From Pseudaminobacter soli (ex Li et al. 2025) (GTDB taxonomy: Bacteria; Pseudomonadota; Alphaproteobacteria; Rhizobiales; Rhizobiaceae), in contig NZ_JARXVF010000001.1 of NCBI RefSeq assembly GCF_029892515.1, positions 1,612,001 to 1,676,000 on the forward strand: a stretch of DNA of 64,000 nucleotides. The letters run 5' to 3'. The notes under the pieces are model-generated. The model was not told the origin of the DNA. It saw only the letters and a program-made list of their open reading frames with translations, and did no database searches. Position 1 is the first letter of the stretch; every line of letters begins with the position of its first letter. This document shows, piece by piece, positions 35,734 through 46,948 of the stretch. A program made the translations under genes and the position numbers.

Positions 35734-37881
35734 TCAGGCGGCGGTTTCCTCGTCTTCGGACTTCTTTTCCTTGACGATTTCCTTGCCGGTCTCCTGGTCG
35801 ACGATCTTCATCGACAGGCGGACCTTGCCGCGCTCGTCGAAGCCCATGAGCTTGACGTAGACCTTCTGGCCTTCCTTGACGACGTCGGTGGTCTTGGCAA
35901 CGCGCTCGTTGGAGAGCTGGGAGATGTGGACCAGGCCGTCACGCGGGCCGAAGAAGTTCACGAAAGCGCCGAAGTCGGCGGTCTTGACGACCGTGCCTTC
36001 GTAGATCTCGCCGACTTCCGGCTCGGCCACGATGGTGTGGATCCACTTCTTGGCCGCCTCGATCTCCTTGGCGTTCGACGAAGCGATCTTGACCGTGCCG
36101 TCGTCCTCGATGTTGATCTTGGCGCCGGTCTTTTCCACGATCTCGCGGATAACCTTGCCGCCCGAGCCGATCACGTCGCGGATCTTGTCGGTCGGGATGT
36201 GCATGACCTCGATGCGCGGCGCGAATTCGCCGAGTTCCTTGCGGCCCTCGGAAAGCGCCTTGGACATCTCGCCCAGAATGTGCAGGCGGCCATCCTTGGC
36301 CTGGCCGAGCGCGACATTCATGATCTCTTCGGTGATGCCGTTGATCTTGATGTCCATCTGCAGCGCGGTGATGCCGTTGGTGGTGCCCGCAACCTTGAAG
36401 TCCATGTCGCCGAGGTGGTCTTCGTCACCCAGGATGTCCGACAGAACGGCGAAGCGGTCACCTTCCTTGATCAGGCCCATGGCGATGCCGGCAACCGGCT
36501 TCTGCAGCGGCACGCCAGCGTCCATCAGAGCCAGCGAGGTGCCGCAGACCGTCGCCATCGACGACGAGCCGTTGGACTCGGTGATCTCCGAGACGACGCG
36601 CAGCGTGTAGGGGAACTGCTCGGCGGCAGGCAGCATCGGGTGAACGGCGCGCCAGGCGAGCTTGCCGTGGCCGATCTCGCGGCGGCCGGGCGAACCCATG
36701 CGGCCGGTCTCGCCGACCGAATAGGGCGGGAAGTTGTAGTGAAGGAGGAAGGTCTCCTTGTACATGCCGGTCAGCGCGTCGACATACTGCTCGTCCTCGC
36801 CGGTGCCGAGCGTGGCAACGACCAGGGCCTGCGTCTCACCGCGGGTGAACAGCGAAGAACCGTGCGTGCGCGGCAGAACGCCGACTTCCGACACGATGGA
36901 ACGGACGGTCTTGAGGTCGCGGCCGTCGATGCGGCTGCCGGTGTCGAGGATGTTCCAGCGCACGATCTTGGCCTGGAGTTCCTTGAACACGGTGGCAACC
37001 TGCTCAGCCGACCACTTCGGGGCCTCTTCGCCTTCAGCGGCGAAAGCAGCCTTGACCTTGGCCTTGGCAGCGTCGACGGCGGCATAACGAGCCTGCTTGT
37101 CGACGATCTTGTAGGCCTCGCGCAGATCGCTTTCGACGACGGCGAGCATTTCGGTCTCGAGCTCGGAATAGGTCGGTGAGGTGAAGTCGCGCGGGTCCTT
37201 CGCAGCCACTTCAGCCAGCTTGATGATCGCGTCGAGGACCGGCTGGAAACCCTTGTGGCCGAACATGACGGCGCCGAGCATGACGTCTTCGGGAAGCTCC
37301 TGGGCTTCCGACTCGACCATCAGCACGGCATCGCCCGTACCGGCGACGACGAGATCGAGCTTCGATTCCGGCATCACGTCGATATGCGGGTTGAGCACAT
37401 ACTCGCCATTGACGTAGCCGACGCGGGCGCCGCCGATCGGGCCCATGAACGGCACGCCCGAAAGCGTCAGCGCGGCCGAGGTGGCCACGATCGACAGGAT
37501 GTCCGGATCGTTTTCCAGATCATGCTGGACAACGGTGACGACAACCTGCGTGTCGTTCTTGTAGCCGTCGGCAAAGAGCGGACGGATCGGGCGGTCGATC
37601 AGGCGAGAAACCAGCGTCTCCTTTTCGCTCGGACGTCCTTCGCGCTTGAAATAGCCGCCAGGGATCTTGCCGGCAGCGTAGGTCTTTTCCTGGTAGTTGA
37701 CGGTCAGCGGGAAGAAGTCGAAGCCCGGCTTCGGCTCCTTGGCCGAAACGACGGTGGCCAAGACGACGGTCTCGCCGTAGGTCGCAAGCACGGCGCCGTC
37801 AGCCTGACGGGCGATCTTGCCGGTCTCGAGGGTAAGCGGGCGACCCGCCCACTCGATTTCCACTTTGTGGTGATTGAACAT
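35734..37881 (-). CDS. pnp: Polyribonucleotide nucleotidyltransferase (PNPase)
   Basis: Phosphorolytic 3'-5' exoribonuclease of the degradosome and mRNA turnover, 715 residues, normal length. Two RNase PH domains: the first runs to about residue 210, the second includes [19 protein letters not shown] and [23 protein letters not shown] domain follows ([20 protein letters not shown]), then S1 ([20 protein letters not shown]). The C-terminus is acidic. It lies 320 bp downstream of rpsO, separated by leader hairpins. Confidence 0.97.
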   Translation of the reverse strand: MFNHHKVEIEWAGRPLTLETGKIARQADGAVLATYGETVVLATVVSAKEPKPGFDFFPLTVNYQEKTYAAGKIPGGYFKREGRPSEKETLVSRLIDRPIRPLFADGYKNDTQVVVTVVQHDLENDPDILSIVATSAALTLSGVPFMGPIGGARVGYVNGEYVLNPHIDVMPESKLDLVVAGTGDAVLMVESEAQELPEDVMLGAVMFGHKGFQPVLDAIIKLAEVAAKDPRDFTSPTYSELETEMLAVVESDLREAYKIVDKQARYAAVDAAKAKVKAAFAAEGEEAPKWSAEQVATVFKELQAKIVRWNILDTGSRIDGRDLKTVRSIVSEVGVLPRTHGSSLFTRGETQALVVATLGTGEDEQYVDALTGMYKETFLLHYNFPPYSVGETGRMGSPGRREIGHGKLAWRAVHPMLPAAEQFPYTLRVVSEITESNGSSSMATVCGTSLALMDAGVPLQKPVAGIAMGLIKEGDRFAVLSDILGDEDHLGDMDFKVAGTTNGITALQMDIKINGITEEIMNVALGQAKDGRLHILGEMSKALSEGRKELGEFAPRIEVMHIPTDKIRDVIGSGGKVIREIVEKTGAKINIEDDGTVKIASSNAKEIEAAKKWIHTIVAEPEVGEIYEGTVVKTADFGAFVNFFGPRDGLVHISQLSNERVAKTTDVVKEGQKVYVKLMGFDERGKVRLSMKIVDQETGKEIVKEKKSEDEETAA

Positions 37882-38201
37882 GTCATGTCCTTCAAATGCG
37901 GGAAGGGCAGCGCGCTATCGCGCGCGCATTCTTCCCTGGCTTGTTCTGGACGAGCCACGGGCAAGACAACGGGAGGTCTGGACTCGATGCGTCGAGGCGA
38001 CGCGCCAGGCATCCTGCAATCCTGCCCCATGACCGGTCCCATGGGCGTTTCGACCGGCCCTCTGCCTGATCGAAACGGTTGGCGCCTGATTTGCCGGATG
38101 AATTCTTGCATGTCCGGCATCTGGACACCCGCGAACCCGATACTTCTGCCGGGTCCGAATGGCAGACCGGCGGACCTTTGTGGGATCCGCCGGTCAGAGC
38201 T
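37882..38201 (-). promoter_or_regulatory. rpsO-pnp intergenic leader with hairpins
   Basis: 320 bp without a credible gene. A perfect 10-bp stem with an 11-nt loop (38165-38195) lies just after rpsO and could terminate or mark processing. A second hairpin GCGCGC/GCGCGC with a 4-nt loop (37910-37925) lies 28 nt before the pnp start. In E. coli the pnp leader is cut by RNase III and used in PNPase autoregulation; a similar role here is inference. Confidence 0.45.
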
Positions 38202-38471
38202 TTAGCGACGCAGGCCGAGCTTTTCGATCAGCGTCTGGTAGCGGGCCTCATCCTTGCGCTTGAGGTAATCAAGCAGGCTGCGGCGCTGCGAAACCAGAGC
38301 CAGAAGACCACGGCGGGAGTGATTGTCCTTCTTGTGGTCCTTGAAGTGCTCGGTCAGGTTCTTGATACGCTCCGAGAGAACCGCAACCTGGACTTCCGGC
38401 GAACCGGTGTCACCCTTGGCGGTAGCGAATTCTGCGATCAGTTGCGTCTTGCGTTCGGCAGTAATCGACAT
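38202..38471 (-). CDS. rpsO: 30S ribosomal protein S15
   Basis: Primary 16S rRNA-binding protein, 89 residues, normal length. The S15 pattern is [40 protein letters not shown] and [23 protein letters not shown] 38471 has GAAAGGAAAAAC upstream. It lies between truB (161 bp upstream in transcription) and pnp, the conserved order truB-rpsO-pnp. Confidence 0.97.
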   Translation of the reverse strand: MSITAERKTQLIAEFATAKGDTGSPEVQVAVLSERIKNLTEHFKDHKKDNHSRRGLLALVSQRRSLLDYLKRKDEARYQTLIEKLGLRR

Positions 38472-38632
38472 CGCGTTTTTCCTTTCGATCTGGGGAAACA
38501 AGATGCCCGCAGCCGGGATGTCGTCCAGCAGGGGCCGATGCACATAGCGCCACTTTGGCACAATGCTGCGGCGCGTATAGTCCAAAACAGGCAGAAAGGC
38601 CAGAGCTAATGCAAACTGGCCGAATCAGCGCC

Positions 38633-39583
38633 TCAGACGGTGAACACCCGACGCGGCTTGAACATGCCCGCCTCGATGGCACCGATCGCCACGAGCTTGC
38701 CGCGCGCGGTCACGCAGGCGTCTTCGGCCTCCAGCGGCGCATCGCGCCCACGGATGATGACCGAGTTGCCAAGCCTGACCTTGGTTGCCGCGTCGTCAGT
38801 CAGCGCGACCTGCGGCAGGCATTCGAGTGCTGCGCCCGTATCGAGCACAAAGTCGTCGAGCGCGGCGAAATCGAGGTCAGCGCCGGAGTTCCGGTCTTCT
38901 GCGGAAGGGGCCGCAGCCTCGAGCTCCGCAATCGTGACGAAATCCTCTTCCGTGAAGGGGTCGACCTCCACGCGGCGCAGTGCTGCGATATGGCCATAGC
39001 ATTCAAGGTCGCGGCCCATGTCGCGCGCCAGCGAGCGGACATAGGTGCCCTTGCCGCATTCGATCTCGAACACGGTGTGCCCTTCGGCGGTGGTTTCGAT
39101 GATCTCGAGCCGCCCGATTTCGATTTCGCGCGCGGGAATCTCTACGGTCTCGCCTTCGCGGGCCAGATCATAGGCGCGTTCGCCAGCGATCTTGATGGCG
39201 GAGAACTGCGGCGGCGTCTGCATGATCACGCCAGTGTATTTCGGCAGCAGCGCGCGGACTTCCGCCTCGGTCGGACGCTTGTCGGAGGTCTTGGTGACCG
39301 GGCCTTCGAGGTCATCGGTCGAGCGCTCCTCGCCCCAGGCGACGGTGAACTGATAAACCTTGGCGCCGTCCATCACATAAGGCACGGTCTTGGTCGCCTC
39401 GCCCAGCGCGATCGGCAGCATTCCGGATGCGAGCGGGTCGAGCGTGCCGGCATGGCCGGCCTTTTCGGCCTGGAAAAGCCATTTGATCTTGGAGACGGCT
39501 TCGGTCGAGCCCATCCCGACCGGTTTGTCGAGAACGACCCAGCCCGAAACCGGCCGGCCTTTTTTCTTGCCTCGGCGACCCAT
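38633..39583 (-). CDS. truB: tRNA pseudouridine(55) synthase
   Basis: Makes pseudouridine 55 in the T-loop of tRNAs, 316 residues. The catalytic Asp is in [20 protein letters not shown], preceded by [20 protein letters not shown] and followed by [20 protein letters not shown]. The basic N-terminus [11 protein letters not shown] and an acidic insert near residue 230 ([12 protein letters not shown]) are noted. Its ATG overlaps the rbfA TAA by one base, so translation is coupled. Confidence 0.96.
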   Translation of the reverse strand: MGRRGKKKGRPVSGWVVLDKPVGMGSTEAVSKIKWLFQAEKAGHAGTLDPLASGMLPIALGEATKTVPYVMDGAKVYQFTVAWGEERSTDDLEGPVTKTSDKRPTEAEVRALLPKYTGVIMQTPPQFSAIKIAGERAYDLAREGETVEIPAREIEIGRLEIIETTAEGHTVFEIECGKGTYVRSLARDMGRDLECYGHIAALRRVEVDPFTEEDFVTIAELEAAAPSAEDRNSGADLDFAALDDFVLDTGAALECLPQVALTDDAATKVRLGNSVIIRGRDAPLEAEDACVTARGKLVAIGAIEAGMFKPRRVFTV

Positions 39584-39999
39584 TATTCTTCTTCTTGCTC
39601 CTTGTCGTCGTCGGCACCCAAATCCCGCTGCACTTCCGGGGATTTGAGCAGTTCATTGATCTTGGTGAAGTTGTCGAAGCTCGTATCGAGCCTGAAACGG
39701 AACTCGGGCATGTATTTCATCTGCCTGAGCGAGTGCGACGCGCGGCCCCGGATGAAGCGCGCATGACGGTTGAGCGCTTCGACGACTGCCTTGTCGTCAG
39801 GCGCGCCGAGCGGCGAGACGAAAGCGGTCGCGATTTTCAGGTCCGGCGACATGCGCACTTCGGAGATCGAGATAACAGTCGTCTCGATCAGATCGTCGCG
39901 CACTTCGCCACGATGCAGCACTTCGGACAAAGCGTGTCGCACCTGCTCGCCAACGCGCAGCTGGCGCTGGGAAGGCCCGGAAGAGGTAGAACGTGACAT
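39583..39999 (-). CDS. rbfA: 30S ribosome-binding factor A
   Basis: Single KH-fold protein that helps mature the 16S rRNA 5' end and supports cold growth, 138 residues. Features: [39 protein letters not shown] and [20 protein letters not shown]. The C-terminus is acidic (DDDKEQEEE), as in alphaproteobacterial members. It lies 120 bp after infB and is directly coupled to truB. Confidence 0.95.
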   Translation of the reverse strand: MSRSTSSGPSQRQLRVGEQVRHALSEVLHRGEVRDDLIETTVISISEVRMSPDLKIATAFVSPLGAPDDKAVVEALNRHARFIRGRASHSLRQMKYMPEFRFRLDTSFDNFTKINELLKSPEVQRDLGADDDKEQEEE

Positions 40000-40119
40000 A
40001 TTGGGTGCAATCCTGATTGGAGTGCGGGGTCAAACCGCAGGCACAAAAAGCCAATTCGCCGTACGGCGGCGCAAGGCGCCACCGTACGGCATGTCTAACC
40101 AGCTAAACGCGGACGACTA

Positions 40120-42720
40120 TCAGAGCGTCCGGGTCACCATCTCGACGCGGAAGCACTCGATGATGTCGCCTTGGCGGATGTCTTCGTAGTTCTGGAAGGC
40201 CATACCGCATTCCTGGCCGACCGGCACTTCGGACACTTCGTCCTTGAAGCGCTTCAGCGTCTTCAGCGTGCCTTCGTGGATGACGACGTTGTCGCGGATC
40301 AGGCGCACGCCCGCACCACGCTCCACCTTGCCTTCCGTGACGCGGCAGCCAGCGACCTTGCCGACCTTCGTGATGTGGAACACCTCGAGGATCTCGGCAT
40401 TGCCGATGAAGGTCTCGCGACGCTCCGGCGACAGCAGGCCCGACATGGCCGCCTTAACGTCATCCACCAGGCTGTAGATGATGTTGTAGTAGCGGATGTC
40501 GATGCCAGCGGCCTCGGCAGCCTGACGCGCTTGCGGGTTGGCACGCACGTTGAAGCCGATGATCACGGCACCAGAGGTCTCGGCGAGCGAAACGTCGCTC
40601 TCGGTGATGCCACCGGCGCCAGCGTGTACGATGCGCGCACGCACCTCGTCGGTGCCGAGCTTGTCGAGCGCGGCCACGATCGCTTCCACGGAGCCCGCCA
40701 CGTCAGCCTTGATGAGCAGCGGGAATTCCTTCAGGCCGCTGGACTGCAACTGCGACATCATGTGTTCGAGCGAACCGCGCTGGCCGGCATGCCGTGCGGC
40801 TGCCTTGTCGCGCGCCTTGCGCTGGCGATATTCGGTGATCTCGCGCGCCTTGGCCTCGTTGTCGACCACCGCGAAGCGGTCGCCAGCCTGCGGCGTGCCC
40901 TGGAGACCGAGGATTTCCACCGGGGTCGCGGGCAGCGCTTCCTTGACGTGGTCGCCGCGATCGGTGACCAGCGCGCGAACGCGGCCCCACTCGTTGCCGG
41001 CCACGACGATGTCGCCGACCAGCAGCGTGCCGGTCTGCACCAGCACGGTGGCGACCGGGCCGCGGCCCTTGTCGAGCTTGGCTTCGATGATCACGCCCTC
41101 GGCCGTGCGGTTCGCATTGGCCTTGAGGTCGAGCACTTCGGCCTGCAGGAGGATCGCCTCGAGCAGCTTGTCGAGATTGGTACCCTTGGTCGCCGAAACT
41201 TCGACGTCCAGAACTTCACCGCCCATCGACTCGACGAACACCTCATGCTGCAGAAGCTGGGTGCGCACCTTCTGCGGATCGGCAGACGGCTTATCGATCT
41301 TGTTGATCGCCACGATGATCGGCACGCCGGCAGCCTTGGCGTGGCTGATCGACTCGATCGTCTGCGGCATCACGCTGTCGTCGGCAGCCACCACCAGGAT
41401 GGCAATGTCGGTCGCCTGCGCGCCGCGGGCACGCATCGCGGTAAAGGCCGCGTGGCCCGGCGTATCGATGAAGGTGATCTTCTGGCCGTTCTTCTCGACC
41501 TGATAGGCACCGATGTGCTGGGTGATGCCGCCGGCCTCGCCGGACACGACATTGGCGTTGCGGATCGCATCGAGCAGCGAGGTCTTGCCGTGGTCGACGT
41601 GGCCCATGATGGTGACGACCGGCGAACGCGACTCCATGTCTTCGGGACGGTCCGGAATGTCGAACAGGCCTTCCTCGATGTCGGAATCGGCAACGCGGCG
41701 AACCGTGTGGCCAAATTCGCCGGCAACCAGCTCGGCCGTGTCGGCGTCGATCACGTCGCCCGGCTTCAGGATCTGGCCCTGCTTCATGAAGAACTTCACG
41801 ACGTCCACGGCGCGTTCGGCCATACGGGCCGCAAGGTCCTGGATGGTGATGGTCTCGGGCAGCACCACTTCGCGCGAAATCTTCTCGCGCGGCTCCTGAT
41901 GCATGGCGCGCTTGAACTTCTCCTGACGACGGCGCATGGCCGACAGCGAACGCGAGCGCGCGGCGTCGCCATCGTCCGAGGTGGCGGTGTTCAGCGTCAG
42001 CTTACCGCGGCGGCGATCGTCCTCGCCCTTGGTCTTCGTCGGGCGCGCGATCTCGGGCGCAACGACCCGCTTGGCCGGGGCGGCAGCAGCAGCGCCACCA
42101 CCACCGACGCTGGTACGCGGCGAAGGTGCACTCTTGCTCTTGACCTGGGGCTCGTCGTCTGCGGCCTCGACCTGCTGCTGCGGCGCACGACGGCGGGCTT
42201 CTTCCTCGGCACGACGGCGGCCATCGGCCTCAGCCTGAATGCGGGCTTCCTCTTCAGCCTGGCGGCGAGCCGATTCCTCGCGCTCGCGGCGACGGCGCTC
42301 GTCCTCTTCCTGGCGACGCTTGGTCTCTTCGGCCGCGCGGGCGCGGTCTTCGGCCTCACGAGCGATCGAACCTTCGAGGGCGCGGCGGCGCGCTTCCATC
42401 TCGCTGTTCGACAGTTCGTTCAGGACCATGCCGGAACGCTCAACGGGCGCGGGCCTCGGAGCCGGACGGGGAGCCTGCTGCACCGGGGGAGCGGCCTGGA
42501 CCTGCGGCTTAGGCGCGATCACGGGGGCGGGTGCCGGCTCCGGCTTTTCGCCGGGCATGGTGAACTTGCGCTTCTTGGTCTCGACGACGACCGACTTGGT
42601 GCGTCCATGCGAGAAGTTCTGACGCACCGTACCCTGCTCAACGCCGGGACGCTTCAACGTCAAGGTCTTCTTCGTGTTGACGCTCAAAGTGTTGTCGTCA
42701 CCCGATTTCGTATCGCTCAT
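40120..42720 (-). CDS. infB: Translation initiation factor IF-2
   Basis: GTPase that places initiator tRNA on the 30S subunit, 866 residues. The N-terminal third is low-complexity and Ala/Arg/Glu/Pro-rich with a coiled-coil ([20 protein letters not shown]). The G domain has [36 protein letters not shown] and VAINKIDK. Domains II-IV follow. Its ATG overlaps the stop of ylxR (ATGA), so the two are coupled. Normal alphaproteobacterial length. Confidence 0.97.
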   Translation of the reverse strand: MSDTKSGDDNTLSVNTKKTLTLKRPGVEQGTVRQNFSHGRTKSVVVETKKRKFTMPGEKPEPAPAPVIAPKPQVQAAPPVQQAPRPAPRPAPVERSGMVLNELSNSEMEARRRALEGSIAREAEDRARAAEETKRRQEEDERRRREREESARRQAEEEARIQAEADGRRRAEEEARRRAPQQQVEAADDEPQVKSKSAPSPRTSVGGGGAAAAAPAKRVVAPEIARPTKTKGEDDRRRGKLTLNTATSDDGDAARSRSLSAMRRRQEKFKRAMHQEPREKISREVVLPETITIQDLAARMAERAVDVVKFFMKQGQILKPGDVIDADTAELVAGEFGHTVRRVADSDIEEGLFDIPDRPEDMESRSPVVTIMGHVDHGKTSLLDAIRNANVVSGEAGGITQHIGAYQVEKNGQKITFIDTPGHAAFTAMRARGAQATDIAILVVAADDSVMPQTIESISHAKAAGVPIIVAINKIDKPSADPQKVRTQLLQHEVFVESMGGEVLDVEVSATKGTNLDKLLEAILLQAEVLDLKANANRTAEGVIIEAKLDKGRGPVATVLVQTGTLLVGDIVVAGNEWGRVRALVTDRGDHVKEALPATPVEILGLQGTPQAGDRFAVVDNEAKAREITEYRQRKARDKAAARHAGQRGSLEHMMSQLQSSGLKEFPLLIKADVAGSVEAIVAALDKLGTDEVRARIVHAGAGGITESDVSLAETSGAVIIGFNVRANPQARQAAEAAGIDIRYYNIIYSLVDDVKAAMSGLLSPERRETFIGNAEILEVFHITKVGKVAGCRVTEGKVERGAGVRLIRDNVVIHEGTLKTLKRFKDEVSEVPVGQECGMAFQNYEDIRQGDIIECFRVEMVTRTL

Positions 42721-43382
42721 TCCATATCCTCTGCGGCATCATCTTCGTCAGCAATTGCCGCAAACATTGCCCGGTCTTCCGAGGATCCGCCCCGGTAACG
42801 GTCGAGCGCAACCATGCGCTTCTCCGCCGCTCTTCCCGCGTCGTCGGCGAGAACGGCTGCATGTATCACATTTGTGGCCCCCAATGCCAAACTCAAATCG
42901 GCTTCCGAAAAAAGTTTGTAAGCATAGGTCTCGGGCCCACCAGCATATGCTGTGGCCCGTCGCGCCTGAGTAATCTTGCGCAGGCCATCTGCCGCCGCTT
43001 CCTCAGCATGAAGCACGAGAAGCGCGCGGCCGCTGCGTACGGCACTTTCCACCTTTGTGGCACCGAGAGCAACAGCGCCGGCCTTGCGAGCAAGGCCCAA
43101 GGCGCCAAGCGCCGACTTTGCAAGGAGGCTGTCCACCATCGCGCCGAGATCCGGCGGCAAGGTGACACCCTTCTTGAAAACGCGGGCAAAAAGATTTTTG
43201 CCCGCGGCCTTGTCTACATGTAGGCGATCAGCGGTGACCCAGCAACCTCGACCGGGAAGCTTTCTCTTCAGATCAGGAACGACCACGCCATCGGGCGAGA
43301 CCACGAAACGGATGAGTTCATCCGGCTCGGCGGTCTTGCGCGTGACAATGCAGGTACGATCGTTCATCTCTTCCAAGGTCAT
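42717..43382 (-). CDS. YlxR-like RNA-binding protein fused to an L7Ae-like domain
   Basis: 221-residue protein of the nusA operon. The N-terminal YlxR (DUF448) domain has [20 protein letters not shown] and [11 protein letters not shown]; the second half (about residue 90 on) is L7Ae-like ([20 protein letters not shown]). It is a predicted RNA-binding accessory to NusA/IF2. The first gene product of nusA lies 23 nt upstream and infB overlaps by 4 nt. The two-domain form is standard in alphaproteobacteria. Confidence 0.88.
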   Translation of the reverse strand: MTLEEMNDRTCIVTRKTAEPDELIRFVVSPDGVVVPDLKRKLPGRGCWVTADRLHVDKAAGKNLFARVFKKGVTLPPDLGAMVDSLLAKSALGALGLARKAGAVALGATKVESAVRSGRALLVLHAEEAAADGLRKITQARRATAYAGGPETYAYKLFSEADLSLALGATNVIHAAVLADDAGRAAEKRMVALDRYRGGSSEDRAMFAAIADEDDAAEDME

Positions 43383-43405
43383 ATCCAGGTTGATGCGCGG
43401 TCAAC

Positions 43406-44998
43406 TTACTCACCGGCGGCTTCGGCTTCGCCTTCATCGGCGGCAGCCTCTTCCTCGGTGATCCAGCCGGCCTTCAGACGCGCGGCCAAGACCATCTGCT
43501 CGGCATCGGCGCGGGTGACGCCGAAGCTCGCCAGAACGCCCGGATAGAACTTGGTCTCGCCATCCTTGCGCTCCTTCCAGCCGACGAGATCGTCGACCGC
43601 ATAGCCGGCGAAGTCCTCGATCGTCTTCACGCCGTCTTCACCCAGAGCCACCAACATCGCGGTGGTGATGCCCGGAATCTCGCGCAGCTCGTCGGCAACG
43701 CCCAACTCCCGGCGCTTGCCGTCGTGCTCGGCCTCGATCTTGTCGAGATATTCGCGGGCACGGGTCTGGATCTCAGATGCGGTGTCCTCGTCGAAACCGT
43801 CAATCGAGGCGATTTCATCGGCATCGACGTAAGCCACTTCCTCAACCGAGGTGAAGCCTTCCGAAGCCAGCACCTGACCGACCATCTCGTCGACGTCGAG
43901 GGCTTCCATGAAGAGGGTCGAGCGCTCGACGAATTCCTTCTGGCGACGCTCGGACTCTTCCTGCTCGGTCAGGATGTCGATGTCCCAGCCCGTCAGCTGC
44001 GAGGCGAGACGCACGTTCTGACCGCGGCGACCGATAGCCAGCGACAGCTGGTCGTCCGGCACCACGACTTCGATGCGCTCCGCTTCCTCGTCCAGAACGA
44101 CCTTGGCGACTTCCGCCGGCTGCAGCGCGTTGACGATGAAGGACGCGGCCGAAGGCGACCACGGAATGATGTCGATCTTTTCGCCCTGCAGCTCGCCGAC
44201 GACGGCCTGGACGCGCGAACCGCGCATACCGACGCAGGCGCCAACGGGGTCGATCGAGCTGTCACGCGAGATGACGGCGATCTTGGCGCGGGAACCCGGG
44301 TCGCGGGCAACCGACTTGATCTCGATGATGCCGTCGTAGATTTCCGGCACTTCCATGGTGAAGAGCTTGGCCATGAACTGCGGATGCGTACGCGACAGGA
44401 AGATCTGCGGGCCACGCTGCTCGCGGCGCACGTCGTAGACATAGGCGCGGACGCGGTCGCCGTACTTGTAGCTTTCGCGGGGGATCAGTTCGTCGCGACG
44501 GATGATCGCCTCACCGCGGCCGAGGTCGACGATGACGTTGCCGTACTCGACGCGCTTGACCGTGCCGTTGACGATCTCGCCGATGCGGTCCTTGTATTCG
44601 TCATACTGACGGTCGCGCTCGGCCTCGCGCACCTTCTGCACGATGACCTGCTTGGCCGACTGGGCGGCGATGCGGCCGAAATCCATCGGCGGCAGCTGTT
44701 CGGCGATGAAGTCGCCGAGCTGGGCGTCGGGATTGCGCTCCCGCGCCGAAAGCAGCGAGATCTGCGTCGCGTAGTCCTCGACGTTCTCCACCACTTCCAT
44801 CAGCCGCTGCAGCTTCATCTCACCGGTCTGGGGATTGATGTCGGCGCGGATATTGGTTTCCTGACCGTAGCGCGAGCGCGCGGCCTTCTGGATCGCGTCA
44901 GCCATGGCGGCGATGACGATCTGCTTGTCGATCGACTTTTCACGCGCAACCGCATCGGCGATCTGCAGCAGTTCAAGTCTGTTCGCACTGACTACCAT
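43406..44998 (-). CDS. nusA: Transcription termination/antitermination protein NusA
   Basis: RNA polymerase-binding factor for pausing, termination and antitermination, 530 residues. N-terminal domain to about residue 130, S1 domain (NGTVKRVEYGNVIVDLGRGE), KH1 (GACVGMRGSRVQAVVGELQG) and KH2 (LSLAIGRRGQNVRLASQLTG), then helix-hairpin-helix acidic repeats (VEEVAYVDADEIASIDGFDE). The C-terminus is Ala/Glu-rich. ATG 44998 is the family start; 45016 adds MFRETK. It follows rimP by 40 bp. Confidence 0.96.
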   Translation of the reverse strand: MVVSANRLELLQIADAVAREKSIDKQIVIAAMADAIQKAARSRYGQETNIRADINPQTGEMKLQRLMEVVENVEDYATQISLLSARERNPDAQLGDFIAEQLPPMDFGRIAAQSAKQVIVQKVREAERDRQYDEYKDRIGEIVNGTVKRVEYGNVIVDLGRGEAIIRRDELIPRESYKYGDRVRAYVYDVRREQRGPQIFLSRTHPQFMAKLFTMEVPEIYDGIIEIKSVARDPGSRAKIAVISRDSSIDPVGACVGMRGSRVQAVVGELQGEKIDIIPWSPSAASFIVNALQPAEVAKVVLDEEAERIEVVVPDDQLSLAIGRRGQNVRLASQLTGWDIDILTEQEESERRQKEFVERSTLFMEALDVDEMVGQVLASEGFTSVEEVAYVDADEIASIDGFDEDTASEIQTRAREYLDKIEAEHDGKRRELGVADELREIPGITTAMLVALGEDGVKTIEDFAGYAVDDLVGWKERKDGETKFYPGVLASFGVTRADAEQMVLAARLKAGWITEEEAAADEGEAEAAGE

Positions 44999-45038
44999 CT
45001 TGGTCTCCCTGAACAACGCCGGTTGGCCGGCCGTTCAA

Positions 45039-45674
45039 TCACTCTTCGGTTTCGGTTTCGTCTTCCGCGTCGTCGGCGTCAACTTCTTCGCCACGGTGCT
45101 TCTTGGCTTCCTTGCGCGCCCTGTTGTCCTTGCTCAGCGCGTCGCGGATCAGATCGTCGGTGAGGATCAGCCTTGCGTCGGCAATCACCTCGAACGGGAT
45201 CCGCACCGTCGGCTCCTCGCCATAGGCAGGCTGGTCACGCTCGATCACGACGCTTTCCTCGTCCGCCTCGCCGATCCGGCCACGGAAACGCTTGCGATCG
45301 GCAACGAGGACAGAGGTCTCGAGCTTCACCAGATGGCCGGCCCAGGTCGTGAAATCGACCTTGCGCACGAGCGGACGGTCGATGCCGGGCGACGAGACTT
45401 CCAGGTGGTAAGCCTTCTCGACCGGATCGTCGACATCGAGCACGGGCGACACGGCACGGCTCACCTCTTCGCAGTCTTCGACGGTCATGGTGCCGTCTTC
45501 GCGCTCGACCATGATCTGCAGCGTCAGGCCGTTCTGGCCGAACAGGCGCACACGTACGAGGCGAAAGCCGGTGGCGCGCAGCACAGGCGCAATGATCGCC
45601 GCCACGCGGGCGTCGATACCGCTTTCGCGGATGATGCGGTCGTCACCTTCGATATTGCCAGTCTCTGCCGTCAT
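45039..45674 (-). CDS. rimP: Ribosome maturation factor RimP
   Basis: Binds the 30S subunit during maturation, 211 residues, longer than E. coli RimP because of an acidic Lys/Glu-rich tail ([19 protein letters not shown]). The core has [40 protein letters not shown] and [23 protein letters not shown] lies 5 nt before the ATG. It is the first gene of the rimP-nusA-ylxR-infB-rbfA-truB unit; an intrinsic terminator-like hairpin precedes it in the leader. Confidence 0.94.
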   Translation of the reverse strand: MTAETGNIEGDDRIIRESGIDARVAAIIAPVLRATGFRLVRVRLFGQNGLTLQIMVEREDGTMTVEDCEEVSRAVSPVLDVDDPVEKAYHLEVSSPGIDRPLVRKVDFTTWAGHLVKLETSVLVADRKRFRGRIGEADEESVVIERDQPAYGEEPTVRIPFEVIADARLILTDDLIRDALSKDNRARKEAKKHRGEEVDADDAEDETETEE

Positions 45675-45701
45675 TCTGCTTCCAAGGCTGAGGCCGGTAA
45701 C

Positions 45702-45732
45702 AAAAAAGAGCGGGACCGGATGGACCCACTCT
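45702..45732 (-). terminator. Intrinsic terminator or attenuator in the rimP leader
   Basis: Read on the minus strand: an 8-bp stem (45725-45732 with 45707-45714, G-U included), a 10-nt loop and six T. It ends 28 nt upstream of the rimP ATG, with no minus-strand gene between it and trmB about 470 bp away. It may end trmB read-through or act as an attenuator of the rimP-nusA operon. Confidence 0.7.
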
Positions 45733-45922
45733 CCGTCATACCGACCAAGAATTTGAGATTTACATAACCCAAGGCCCGGCCGTTTTCAAGTCCGACAGGG
45801 CGCCGCCAACACGAGAAATCCACCAATGTGTGGGCCGCATGGCTGCCCTGCGCGGCCGGCACTGGCGCTTTCGACCGGCATGAGCTATCTATGCTGCAGT
45901 GCAACATCAAAAGGAAATTATC

Positions 45923-46087
45923 ATGTTTACCCGCCAGCGTACCTCCAAGCTGGGCGAACTCTTCATGTTTCTCGGCAACGCGATCGCCGCCGCCTCGGCA
46001 GTGTCGCATGGTCGCCAGACCTATGCCGGCAATTTGCATCGTCTCGGCCTCGACGCCGACGAATTCCGCCGGATCAACCGCTTCTAA
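45923..46087 (+). CDS. Small protein, unknown function
   Basis: A 54-residue protein: MFTRQRTSKLGELFMFLGNA at the start and LGLDADEFRRINRF at the end. Its pattern (a basic N-terminus, a hydrophobic middle AIAAASAVSHGR, and an Asp/Glu-Arg end) recalls short rhizobial regulatory or DUF1127-like proteins, but I cannot assign a family. AAGGAA lies about 7 nt upstream. It is the only plus-strand gene within a long minus-strand region, on its own promoter if real. Confidence 0.6.
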   Translation: MFTRQRTSKLGELFMFLGNAIAAASAVSHGRQTYAGNLHRLGLDADEFRRINRF

Positions 46088-46205
46088 CTGCGAACATAGC
46101 TGCCCGGGCTCGATTTTTATCGACGAGGCAATAGCCCTGCGCCGAAATATGAGGCGCATGACTGCGACAGCTCCACTGCCGCGGAAGGCAAGGCGTGATA
46201 AAACC

Positions 46206-46913
46206 CTAGGCTGAAACCTTCAGGAAGGTCAGATAGGCCGAGCGGCGCCCTTCCCTGACGGCCTTTGCCTCGTAGCGCGTGCGGATCCAGCCCGCATAGG
46301 GCGTATGCCAGTCAGCAGCGTTGTCAGCCTGCCATTCGAAGGCAGGATGGGCGCGGCAATGCTGCAACGTCCAGTTCACGTAAGTGTCGATGTCGGAGGC
46401 GAAGCGGAATTTCGCTCCCTCCGCCATCACACGGGCGAACCGATCGAGATTGGCTTGACCGACAAAGCGGCGCTTCCAGTGACGCTTCTTCGGCCAGGGA
46501 TCCGGATAAAGCAGGTCGATGCCGGAAATGGAGGCCTGGGGCAGCCAGTCCAGCACCTGCACCGCATCATCATCATAGACCCGCAGGTTGGGCAGCGGCT
46601 TTTCCGCCATTGTCGTCATCAGGCGCGCCATGCCGTTGACGAACGGCTCAACACCGATGAAGCCCGTGCCCGGGTGCTGCGAGGCTATGTGATAAAGGTG
46701 CTCGCCGCCGCCGAAGCCGATCTCCAGACGGACATCGGCAACGGGCGCGGCAAACAAGGCGCGCGGATCGACGGGCGCGTGCTCGGACAGATCGAGCCCA
46801 TATTTGGCGAGCCCCGCCTCAAGCGCGGCTGCCTGATAAGGCCGGATGGTCTTGCCATGGCGCCGCCCGAAAAAAGCTTCGCTCGAGCGGCTGGGCCGAG
46901 TTTCAGAATTCAT
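46206..46913 (-). CDS. trmB: tRNA (guanine-N7)-methyltransferase
   Basis: SAM-dependent enzyme that makes m7G46 in tRNA variable loops, 235 residues. Motifs: [20 protein letters not shown] (SAM site), [33 protein letters not shown] (signature PDPWPKKRH) and [10 protein letters not shown]. The C-terminus is [12 protein letters not shown]. Its start is 36 nt after metK, so both are likely in one transcript. Confidence 0.95.
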   Translation of the reverse strand: MNSETRPSRSSEAFFGRRHGKTIRPYQAAALEAGLAKYGLDLSEHAPVDPRALFAAPVADVRLEIGFGGGEHLYHIASQHPGTGFIGVEPFVNGMARLMTTMAEKPLPNLRVYDDDAVQVLDWLPQASISGIDLLYPDPWPKKRHWKRRFVGQANLDRFARVMAEGAKFRFASDIDTYVNWTLQHCRAHPAFEWQADNAADWHTPYAGWIRTRYEAKAVREGRRSAYLTFLKVSA

Positions 46914-46948
46914 GGCAAGAAGTCCGGTAGTTGCGACGGCCTGAGAAC

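Noticed and set aside
37892-38128. Small frame between rpsO and pnp
   Set aside because: It lies over the leader hairpins, has no ribosome-binding site, and the composition is that of chance frames.
40171-42798. Very long open frame antisense to infB (plus strand)
   Set aside because: It mirrors the infB coding region and has His/Asp/Arg-rich composition of a reverse-frame shadow in GC-rich DNA; infB has full family motifs.
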